Assembly (NCBI RefSeq): GCF_018069895.1
Contig: NZ_JAGQDH010000012.1
Location: forward strand, 1 to 64,000
Direction of reading: 5' to 3'
DNA length: 64,000 bases
Source: Roseovarius autotrophicus
GTDB lineage: Bacteria; Pseudomonadota; Alphaproteobacteria; Rhodobacterales; Rhodobacteraceae
The notes below the pieces were generated by a model. It saw only the letters and a program-made list of their open reading frames with translations, was not told where the DNA came from and ran no database searches. The translations under genes and the position numbers were made by a program. Of this stretch, positions 27,595-34,661 are shown one piece after another. Positions within the stretch are counted from its first letter, which is position 1. Each line of letters opens with the position of its first letter.

Positions 27595-27627
27595 CCAGCC
27601 GTGCGGACCCAAGGGTTCGACGGCTGG
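27595..27627 (-). promoter_or_regulatory. expression-platform hairpin downstream of FMN riboswitch
   Basis: ccagccgt (27595-27602) pairs perfectly with acggctgg (27620-27627), with additional pairing of gaccc and gggtt in the loop. It directly abuts the aptamer 3' end at 27628, where an anti-terminator or sequestering helix would be expected. On the leftward RNA it is followed about 20 nt later by a short T-run, compatible with a riboswitch-controlled terminator. Confidence 0.5.
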
Positions 27628-27756
27628 TTCTCTTCCATCCGGACTTTGACCGTCGGCCCCGGAATTTCACCGGTGTCTGCTGTACCCTTCCGGACGGTGC
27701 CGAGAGGCGCTCGCGGGCTGTCACCGCCGGTGGGGAATTCCGCCCCGCCCTGAGAA
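27628..27756 (-). ncRNA. FMN riboswitch (RFN element)
   Basis: On the minus strand the conserved elements appear in order: TTCTCAGGGCGGGG at the 5' end, GGAATTCCCCACCGGCGGT, AGCCCGCGAGC, then GGTGAAATTCCGGGGCCGACGGT, AAAGTCCGGATGG and GAGAA closing the P1 helix. This is the canonical six-helix FMN aptamer. It stands about 75 nt upstream of the lumazine synthase start and would turn the gene down when FMN is plentiful. Confidence 0.95.
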
Positions 27757-27813
27757 CTGGCGTCAGATGACGGGAATTGCTGCAAAAGGCAAGTGGGCAT
27801 CCTGAAGCACCGC

Positions 27814-28150
27814 TCAGACATTCAGATCCTGCGCGCCGCTGTCGATATGCGGTGCCCAGAAGGCCACGCTTTCGGCAATCTGCGGGATCACTTGGCGGTC
27901 ATTTGGGTCGCGTTCCTTGAATGACAGCTCGAGGCAGATTTCGTTGTTCATCGCGCCGCCTTCCGCGAAGGCCCGCAAGAGGGGCTCCGGCTGTATCGCA
28001 CCCTTTGCGTTGAATTCTGCCGTGAAGGGGCGATGCCCTGACTTATCCCTCATCGATTGCTTGATATGGATGATCGGGCTGACCTTCGGCACCGCGCGTG
28101 CCCAGGCATAGGGGTCGGTGTCGTCAGGATTGGACGAGAGAGCTGGCTGC
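27814..28150 (-). pseudogene. EryC-like tetrulose-phosphate racemase, C-terminal remnant
   Basis: The frame ending at 27814 encodes DPYAWARAVPKVSPIIHIKQ, SGHRPFTAEFNAKGAIQPEP, NNEICLELSFKERDPND and ESVAFWAPHIDSGAQDL. As recalled, this matches the C-terminal half of the EryC-type sugar-phosphate isomerase (AP-endonuclease-like TIM barrel) of erythritol pathways. The N-terminal two thirds are absent; upstream of about 28150 the frame is unrelated. A TTG-started ORF of 131 codons exists but has no ribosome site. Confidence 0.6.
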
Positions 28151-28180
28151 GGAAATCTGAACAGCCGGGATAAGTGGATT

Positions 28181-28324
28181 TTATCCGCGCAACAGCGGCA
28201 CCTCGTCAACCTTCGTGGTCACGCACTCGACCCACGCCATCAGCGCCGCGAGATCCGCGGCCAGCCGCTCAAGCACCAGATCCGTATCGCCGCGTCCCGG
28301 CGCCATCGTATAGGCAAGTTTCAT
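28181..28324 (-). pseudogene. DUF2478-type protein, N-terminal fragment
   Basis: ATG 28324 has a good AAGGAG upstream and begins MKLAYTMAPGRGDTDLVLE, the P-loop-like N-terminus of DUF2478 proteins that accompany molybdenum genes. After about 27 residues the sequence becomes unrelated and stops at 28181 (47 codons in total). It is the last gene of the nar-moeA operon, broken where that block meets the erythritol-type block. Confidence 0.55.
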
Positions 28325-28336
28325 GGCCGGGCTCCT

Positions 28337-29617
28337 TCAGGATTGGCAGAAAGGTTGGAATTCGACCAGCGCACCGGCTGGCAGGCATTCGGCATCGGCG
28401 GGTAGAAACATCAGCCCGTCCGCGAGGGAAAGCAGCCCGACACGGGCCGAATGGGTGGCATCGTCAAAACGGATGATCTCGCGGCCATGGGCGTCGAACC
28501 CGGCAATCGTCGCGGGTCGGAGTTCGCAACGTCCGGGCTTGCGGCGGATTTCGCTTGCGGTCACGACGTGCCGCCGGATCGGGGCACCGGTCTCCTCGCC
28601 GGTCAGGGCGCGGACAAACGCCATTCCGAACACCTGCCAGGTGACGAAGGCAGACACCGGATTGCCGGGCAGACCAAGCCAATACGCTTTCCCGATACGA
28701 CCGACCGACACCGGCTTGCCCGGTTTGATCGCGACGCCGCTGAAAAGGGTTTCGCTACCGAGTGCCATGAAGGCGGGCTTCACATGATCTTCTTCGCCCA
28801 CCGAGATGCCGCCCGTGGTGATGACAAGATCGGCCTGCGCTGCCATGTCGCCCAATTGGCGGACAAGGCCCGCCAGATCATCGGCACCATGGGCCGAGAC
28901 GACGAGGCCGACGCCCGCAGCTGCAAGGCTTGCCGTCAGCATCGGGGTGTTCACGTCCCAGATCCGGGCGGCCTCGCGCACCCCCCCGGTGCAACGGACC
29001 TCGTCGCCGGTAACCAAGAGGGCCACGCGCAGCCTGCGCCGGACATGAACGATGCCTGCGCCGGCCGCGGCGCAGACGGCAATCTCTTTCGGGCCAAGCC
29101 TCTGGCCCATGTCCAGAACGGTCACGCCCCTGGCCAGATCGCTGCCCGCGCGGCGGATGTTGAGGCCCGGTTGAGGACGGCGCGACAGGTGGATGACATC
29201 GCCGTCGCGCAGCACATCCTCCTGCATCACGACAGCGTCCGCGCCGCCCGGGATCGGCGCGCCCGTAAAGATGCGGGCCGCCACGACCCCTGCAACCGAT
29301 GTCGTTGTCTCCTGCCCGGCAGGTATGCGGGCAACAACCGGCAGCACCCACGGACCGGGGCCCGTCAGGGCCGATGTCGCGATTGCATAGCCATCCATCG
29401 CCGCATTGTCGAAAGCCGGTGCCATGGACCGGGACCGGACTGGCAGGGCCAGAGTGCGGCCAAGGGCGCTGCCCACCTGCACGGCCTCGGTTCGACCGAC
29501 CGGCGACGCATGCGCCGCAATCCGGGCAAGGGCCTCGTCGATGCTGATCAGCGCATGGAGCATCTCCTGTCGGTCACAGCCGCAGCCCGGTGACAGGGTG
29601 GCCTGATGCAGTGTCAT
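28337..29617 (-). CDS. moeA: molybdopterin molybdotransferase MoeA
   Basis: 426 residues. Inserts molybdate into adenylylated molybdopterin, the last common step of Mo-cofactor synthesis. MoeA blocks are present: MAPAFDNAAMDGYA, ARIFTGAPIPGGADAVVMQE, VALLVTGDEV, VITTGGISVGEEDHVKPA and VAIKPGKPVSVG with WLGLPGNPVSAFV. The ATG at 29617 overlaps the carbonic anhydrase stop (ATGA). It sits at the end of the nar operon and presumably serves NarG (bis-MGD). Confidence 0.93.
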   Translation of the reverse strand: MTLHQATLSPGCGCDRQEMLHALISIDEALARIAAHASPVGRTEAVQVGSALGRTLALPVRSRSMAPAFDNAAMDGYAIATSALTGPGPWVLPVVARIPAGQETTTSVAGVVAARIFTGAPIPGGADAVVMQEDVLRDGDVIHLSRRPQPGLNIRRAGSDLARGVTVLDMGQRLGPKEIAVCAAAGAGIVHVRRRLRVALLVTGDEVRCTGGVREAARIWDVNTPMLTASLAAAGVGLVVSAHGADDLAGLVRQLGDMAAQADLVITTGGISVGEEDHVKPAFMALGSETLFSGVAIKPGKPVSVGRIGKAYWLGLPGNPVSAFVTWQVFGMAFVRALTGEETGAPIRRHVVTASEIRRKPGRCELRPATIAGFDAHGREIIRFDDATHSARVGLLSLADGLMFLPADAECLPAGALVEFQPFCQS

Positions 29618-30246
29618 TGTGCTGCCTCCTCAGTCGAATGGGCGGTCTGGAAATGCCCCGGCCCGATGCTGCAATCGAGGTCGCGCAGGCGTCCGTCCTT
29701 GAGACCGTAGATCAGGCCATGCACGCGAACGCCGGCGCCACGAGCCCAGGCCCGCTGCAAGATCGGCGTTTCGCAGACGCGCCGCACACCTTCGACCACA
29801 TTCCATTCGGCCAGCCGGTCGCGCCGCGCCTCTAGGTCAGGCTCGCGCCCCAGATCGACGGCATAGGCGCGTGCAAGGCGTCGGACCGGCTCCAGCCAGT
29901 GATCGGCAAGACCATGGGGCAGATCCTCGGTCGCGGCCTTGACCCCGCCGCAACCATAATGGCCGCACACGATGATCTCGCGCACATGCAGCGCATCGAC
30001 TGCGAACTCCAGCGCCGACAGCAGGTTCATATCCGAGGAATGGATGATGTTGGCGACGTTGCGATGGACGAAGACTTCGCCCGGATCGAGGCCCGCGACC
30101 ACATTGGCCGGCACCCGGCTGTCCGAACAGCCGATCCAGAAGAACTCTGGTGCCTGAAGGGCGGCAAGGCGGGTGAAGTAATCCGGTTCCTCGGCGTGTC
30201 GTTGTTGCGACCACGCCTCGTTGCGGGCCAGCAGATCATTCAGCAT
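29614..30246 (-). CDS. beta-class carbonic anhydrase
   Basis: 210 residues. Interconverts CO2 and bicarbonate. Zinc ligands C40, H96, C99 and the Asp-Arg dyad D42/R44 are visible in WIGCSDSRVPANVV and VCGHYGCGGVKAA. Full-length plant/E. coli Can-like type. It overlaps the hemerythrin gene by 11 nt and moeA by 4 nt, so it is embedded in the nar operon. Its role there is not obvious; bicarbonate or pH buffering during anaerobic growth is one possibility. Confidence 0.92.
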   Translation of the reverse strand: MLNDLLARNEAWSQQRHAEEPDYFTRLAALQAPEFFWIGCSDSRVPANVVAGLDPGEVFVHRNVANIIHSSDMNLLSALEFAVDALHVREIIVCGHYGCGGVKAATEDLPHGLADHWLEPVRRLARAYAVDLGREPDLEARRDRLAEWNVVEGVRRVCETPILQRAWARGAGVRVHGLIYGLKDGRLRDLDCSIGPGHFQTAHSTEEAAQ

Positions 30247-30805
30247 CGGTCGTCTCCAAAAGATCGGGCAGGCCGCGCCGCATGCGCATGTGTTTTGACA
30301 AGGTCCGAAGATCGGCCCGGGTCAATCGGGCGCGGGCAATCGGCAAGAGGATGGCGTTTTCGGCCACCAGGTGGCGGCGCACATGCGCCGCAAACCTGGA
30401 CAGCACTGCGCGCTCCTCGGCTGTGAGGCTCACCTCACTATCGAGGCAACCGGCCAGCATCGCACGCAACTCGGGCAGCAGACGCATCGCCTCGTCCTGA
30501 TCGGCCTTGATCCGGGCGATCGCGCCCTCGATCGCATCCTCGGGCAAACAGCGCCGGGCAAGAAGCGGGAACAGATCCTCTGCCTCGTCGCGCAGATGAA
30601 CATTCAACTCTTCGTTCAGAAAACGCAGCACCGCAGTGGCCGATCGGCGATCGAGGGCGTCCACTGTGGCCAGCCCGTCGATGACCGCGCAGATCTGGCG
30701 TTCGCGCAGGTGGTCCTCGCTGATGAAATCCAGAGGATTTGCAAGCAGGCTCGGGCTTGTCGGTGTATCACCGCTCCCACGCAGCGCTGGTTCTGACGGG
30801 TGCAT
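30236..30805 (-). CDS. hemerythrin HHE-domain protein
   Basis: 189 residues. Hemerythrin-like four-helix bundle; His/Glu ligands plausibly lie in ISEDHLRERQ, ELNVHLRDEAEDLFP and AAHVRRHLVAENAILLPIA. Such proteins bind a non-heme di-iron site for O2, NO or stress sensing and repair of Fe-S centres (YtfE-like). Encoded between the ppiC-like gene and carbonic anhydrase within the nar operon, suggesting a nitrosative-stress or oxygen role. The overlap with the next gene implies coupled translation. Confidence 0.82.
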   Translation of the reverse strand: MHPSEPALRGSGDTPTSPSLLANPLDFISEDHLRERQICAVIDGLATVDALDRRSATAVLRFLNEELNVHLRDEAEDLFPLLARRCLPEDAIEGAIARIKADQDEAMRLLPELRAMLAGCLDSEVSLTAEERAVLSRFAAHVRRHLVAENAILLPIARARLTRADLRTLSKHMRMRRGLPDLLETTDAE

Positions 30806-30825
30806 GACGCGTCCTTTCGCAGGGT

Positions 30826-31629
30826 TCAGATCGGCGCAAGGCTGGCGCCGGTGAGCTTTGCGCTTTGGGCCAGAGTTTCAACGAAGTCCCGTGATGCCCT
30901 CGCCCAGGCCGCCTTTTCCAGCGCCTGCGCGATCTTTGGGCGGACGGTCTCATAGGGCAGAACCTGCCCCGGTGCGGTGGCGTTCAGGCGGATGATGTGC
31001 CACCCGTGCCGCGACAGCACAGGTGCCGCGCTGATGGTGCCCTCGGTCAGGCCGCGAAGTGCCGCCTCGAACTCTGGCACAGTGTCGCCCGGTCCCAGCT
31101 GGCCCAGATGGCCGCCCGATGCCTTGGAGCCGCAATCGCTTTCACGGGCGGCGGCGGCGAACTTCTTGGCGTCCCCGTCAAGTCGCGCGAGCATGGCCGT
31201 GGCCCGTGCCTCGGCCATGGCGCGCTCGGCCTCGTCGCGCGGGTCGCAGGCGCACAGGATATGCGAGACATCCCACAGCGGTGCGGACCGGTAGCGGTCA
31301 GGGTCCTTTGCCCATTCAGCGCGAACCGCGTCTTCCGTCACGGGCGCGATGCTCAGCGCTTCGTCAAGAAGGGCGCGGATCAGGGCCTCCTCCTCGGTCT
31401 CGAAGCGCCCAGGGGCCAGTTCCATCGGATCGGGCACAAGCCCATGTGCCCTTGCCTCCTGCAGCAGCAGGGCGCGGATTGCGAGCGCCTGCGCTGCCTT
31501 GCGCCAGGCGATGCCGGGCTTGTCCTTGGGGGCCTCGTGGTTCTGGGCCTCGGCGGCGATGGAGGCCTGCGGGATTGTTTCGCCATTCACGACGACATCG
31601 GGAAACAGGGCCATGTTCATGGTGCTCAC
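30826..31629 (-). CDS. PpiC/parvulin-type peptidyl-prolyl isomerase (NifM-like) of the nar operon
   Basis: 267 residues without a signal peptide, so cytoplasmic. N-terminal helical region, then a rotamase domain (WDVSHILCACDPRDEAERAMAEARA, SDCGSKASGGHLGQLGPGDTVPEFEAAL, SRHGWHIIRLNA). Similar PPIases often close proteobacterial narGHJI operons and may help fold NarG or NarH. The start overlaps the narI stop (ATGA). The related nitrogenase maturation protein NifM has the same layout. Confidence 0.85.
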   Translation of the reverse strand: MSTMNMALFPDVVVNGETIPQASIAAEAQNHEAPKDKPGIAWRKAAQALAIRALLLQEARAHGLVPDPMELAPGRFETEEEALIRALLDEALSIAPVTEDAVRAEWAKDPDRYRSAPLWDVSHILCACDPRDEAERAMAEARATAMLARLDGDAKKFAAAARESDCGSKASGGHLGQLGPGDTVPEFEAALRGLTEGTISAAPVLSRHGWHIIRLNATAPGQVLPYETVRPKIAQALEKAAWARASRDFVETLAQSAKLTGASLAPI

Positions 31630-32411
31630 TCCGCCGGTGTGGTGATTTTGGGGCCGGTCTTGCCCTGCCGCGCGTCATAGGCGCGGCGGCGTTCCTCCAG
31701 CGGACGGGTGCGGCGCGAGCGCACGATCTGGTAGCCCGGTCGCGTCAGCAGGTAGCGGAAGGGGGCGGCAAACCCCGACCAGATGTGCACGAGCCGCGTG
31801 AAGGGGAACAGGATCGTGATGATCAGCCCGAGGAAGATATGCAGCTTGTAAAGCCAATGCACGTCAACCACGGTGACCCAGGCGTTGATGTTCCAGGTCA
31901 CGACGCTTTGCGACCAGGTCATGAACCGGACCATTTCCGACCCGTCCATGTGCTGAAGGGTCTGGGTTATGGTCAGCAGGCCGATGGCCAGCTGGAGCCA
32001 GATCAGGCCCATGATCAGGATATCGGGGAAGGTCGATGTCACGCGGATGCGCGGATCGGCCAGCCGCCGGTGGATCAGCATCGTCGAGCCGATCAGCGCG
32101 GCAATACCCGCAGGCCCACCGATCAGGACCGCCATCCACTGCTTCAGCCCATAGGGCATACCGATGGCATCCAGCACCCAGACTGGGGTGAACAGCCCGA
32201 CAAGGTGGCCGAAGAACACCGTCAGGATGCCAACATGGAACAGGATGGATCCCCAGATCAGCTGCTTGCGGCGCAAGAGCTGGCTGGACGAACTTTTCCA
32301 GGTAAAGGGATCGCGTTCGTATCGCGCGATGGAACCCACAAGGAACACCGTCAGCGCGACATAGGGCATGACGCCAAACAGCATGAAGTTGATATCGAAA
32401 TTGCCGAACAT
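31626..32411 (-). CDS. narI: respiratory nitrate reductase gamma subunit NarI
   Basis: 261 residues. Membrane cytochrome b that takes electrons from quinol and passes them to NarH. About five membrane helices from NINFMLFGVMPYVALTVFLVG; heme-ligating His candidates lie in LFHVGILTVFFGHLVG and WLYKLHIFLGLIITILFPFTRLVHIW. Length is slightly above the typical 225-240. The start follows the narJ stop by 1 nt. Overlaps the ppiC-like gene. Confidence 0.93.
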   Translation of the reverse strand: MFGNFDINFMLFGVMPYVALTVFLVGSIARYERDPFTWKSSSSQLLRRKQLIWGSILFHVGILTVFFGHLVGLFTPVWVLDAIGMPYGLKQWMAVLIGGPAGIAALIGSTMLIHRRLADPRIRVTSTFPDILIMGLIWLQLAIGLLTITQTLQHMDGSEMVRFMTWSQSVVTWNINAWVTVVDVHWLYKLHIFLGLIITILFPFTRLVHIWSGFAAPFRYLLTRPGYQIVRSRRTRPLEERRRAYDARQGKTGPKITTPAE

Positions 32412-32412
32412 G

Positions 32413-33135
32413 TCATGCGCTCCTGTTCAGGTTGGTGGGGGCGGGGGTCGCGTTGAAAGCTGGTTTGTCCATGCACGCCAGCATGTCGCGGACCTGCGGG
32501 CAGCCCGCGTTCGGATCGGGGCCAAAGGTGACCTCGGTTTCCTCCCAGACAGCGTCGAGTGCCTCGAGGTCGGTGGGGTCGTCATCGGGTTGCGCCAGCA
32601 TGCCCGCCACGGCGTCGGCGTCGGATTGCGCACCGGCCAACTGTGACAAAGCGGCGAACGCAGCACCATACCCGCTCTCGCGCCGTGCCAAACGGGTGGT
32701 AAGCGCGTCGAGGATATGGGCCGCGTCCGCCAAGGTTTCCTGTGCTTCGGCGAAGGGACGCGTCGACAGGAATTCCAGCAGCACCGGCAAGTGGTCGGGC
32801 AGTTCCGTGGTGGCGGGTTCGAACCCGCCCTCGCGGTAGGTCTCGATCAGGCTGACCATCGCGCCACCCCGATCCCGGCTTTCGCCGTGGACATGTTCGA
32901 ACAGGTTCAGCGACAACGTGCGCGAGCGGTCGAAGAGCATGACGTAGCTCTCCTGAACATCGAACAGATCGCTCTGTCCGATGTCATCAGCCAGCTTTTG
33001 CAACGCTGCCCGCGTATCTGGGGCAATGCGGGGGTCGGCGCCAAAAATGGCGCCGATCTCGGGCATCGCGTCTTGCAGTTCGACGCTCGGATAGCTGAGC
33101 GTCAGCGACAGCGCCTTGAGTGTGCGATCCATCAT
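32413..33135 (-). CDS. narJ: nitrate reductase assembly chaperone NarJ
   Basis: 240 residues. Cytoplasmic TorD/NarJ chaperone that holds NarGH while the Mo cofactor and clusters are inserted. The region DLFDVQESYVMLFDRSRTLSLNLFEHVHGESRDRG is diagnostic for NarJ. The start overlaps the narH stop. Not part of the final complex. Confidence 0.92.
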   Translation of the reverse strand: MMDRTLKALSLTLSYPSVELQDAMPEIGAIFGADPRIAPDTRAALQKLADDIGQSDLFDVQESYVMLFDRSRTLSLNLFEHVHGESRDRGGAMVSLIETYREGGFEPATTELPDHLPVLLEFLSTRPFAEAQETLADAAHILDALTTRLARRESGYGAAFAALSQLAGAQSDADAVAGMLAQPDDDPTDLEALDAVWEETEVTFGPDPNAGCPQVRDMLACMDKPAFNATPAPTNLNRSA

Positions 33136-34661
33136 CAGAACGACTCCAGCGGAAGGGCAAAGGACTTCTTCTTGCCGCCGAACAGGCTGGTCTTGCCCGT
33201 CTCGCCGGTAGAACAGCCATTGCCGTCGGTGAACCCGCAGCCGCCGCGGATGTCGGCGCCTGCCTCGTTTTGTTCGCGGTGCGCCGTGGGGATCGCGAAA
33301 CGGTCCTCGTAATCGGCGATGGCCATGATCTTGTACATGTCCTCGATCATCCGGCCGGACATGCCGACACGAGCGGCAATCGCCTCATCCCGCACGCCAT
33401 CCACGCTGAGCGCCCGCATATAGAGCCGCATCGCGGACATGCGTTCGAGGGCGTGAATGATCGGCTCTTCGTCGCCCGCCGTCAGCATGTTGGCCAGATA
33501 CTTGACCGGGATGCGCAGGGACCGCACGTCGGGCATCTGGTCGCTCATCGCGATCTGGCCCGCTTGCGCCGCGTTCTGAATCGGCGACAGCGGCGGGATG
33601 TACCAGACCATCGGCAGGGTCCGGTATTCGGGATGCAGCGGGAAGGCGACCTTCCAGTCCATCGCCATCTTCCAGATCGGGCTGACCTTGGCCGCCTCGA
33701 TCCAGTCCTCGGGCACGCCGTCACGGCGGGCCGCTTCGATCACCTGCGCGTCGTTGGGGTCGAGGAACACATCAAGCTGCGCGCCGTAAAGATCGGTCTC
33801 GCGTTCGGCACTGGCCGCCGCTTCGATCTTGTCGGCGTCATACAGGATCACGCCCAGATAGCGGATGCGGCCCACACAGGTTTCAGAACAGACCGTCGGT
33901 TGACCGCTCTCGATGCGCGGATAGCAAAAGGTGCATTTCTCGGATTTGCCGCTCTCCCAGTTGTAGTAGATCTTCTTGTAGGGGCAGCCCGAGATGCACA
34001 TCCGCCAACCGCGGCATTTTTCCTGATCAATCAGGACGATGCCGTCCTCCTCGCGCTTGTAGATCGCGCCCGAGGGGCAGGAGGCCGAACAGGTGGGGTT
34101 CAGGCAATGCTCGCACAGGCGCGGCAGATACATCATGAAGGTATTTTCATACTCTCCATAGATCGCCTTCTGCACATTCTCGAAGTTGTAGTCGGCCGAG
34201 CGTTTCGAGAATTCCCCGCCCAGGATTTCCTCCCAGTTCGGGCCCTTTTCGATCTTTTCCATCCGCTCGCCGGTGATCTTGGACCGGGGGCGCGCGGTGG
34301 GGAAATGATCCATGTCGGGGGCGGATTTCAGGTGGTCATAGTCGAAATCAAACGGCTCGTAATAGTCGTCGATTTCCGGCATCGAGGGGTTGGCAAAGAT
34401 GTTCGCCAGGATCCGCCATTTCGATCCCTGCTTGGGATGCAGCTTGCCGCTGGCCGAGCGGGTCCAGCCCCCGTTCCAGCGCTTCTGGTTTTCCCAGTCG
34501 GTCGGATAGCCGGTGCCGGGTTTGGTCTCGACGTTGTTGAACCATGCGTATTCAACGCCTTCGCGCGTCGTCCACACGTTCTTGCAGGTGACGGAACAGG
34601 TGTGACACCCGATGCATTTGTCGAGGTTCAGGACCTTGCCGATTTGCGCACGAACTTTCAT
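33135..34661 (-). CDS. narH: respiratory nitrate reductase beta subunit NarH
   Basis: 508 residues. Iron-sulfur subunit with three 4Fe-4S and one 3Fe-4S cluster. The first set is CIGCHTCSVTCKNVW near the N-terminus; further sets CEHCLNPTCSASC, CRGWRMCISGC (Trp in place of a Cys, as in the 3Fe-4S set of NarH) and CTFC...CSETC. Length matches the family (~510). The ATG at 34661 overlaps the narG stop. Confidence 0.95.
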   Translation of the reverse strand: MKVRAQIGKVLNLDKCIGCHTCSVTCKNVWTTREGVEYAWFNNVETKPGTGYPTDWENQKRWNGGWTRSASGKLHPKQGSKWRILANIFANPSMPEIDDYYEPFDFDYDHLKSAPDMDHFPTARPRSKITGERMEKIEKGPNWEEILGGEFSKRSADYNFENVQKAIYGEYENTFMMYLPRLCEHCLNPTCSASCPSGAIYKREEDGIVLIDQEKCRGWRMCISGCPYKKIYYNWESGKSEKCTFCYPRIESGQPTVCSETCVGRIRYLGVILYDADKIEAAASAERETDLYGAQLDVFLDPNDAQVIEAARRDGVPEDWIEAAKVSPIWKMAMDWKVAFPLHPEYRTLPMVWYIPPLSPIQNAAQAGQIAMSDQMPDVRSLRIPVKYLANMLTAGDEEPIIHALERMSAMRLYMRALSVDGVRDEAIAARVGMSGRMIEDMYKIMAIADYEDRFAIPTAHREQNEAGADIRGGCGFTDGNGCSTGETGKTSLFGGKKKSFALPLESF

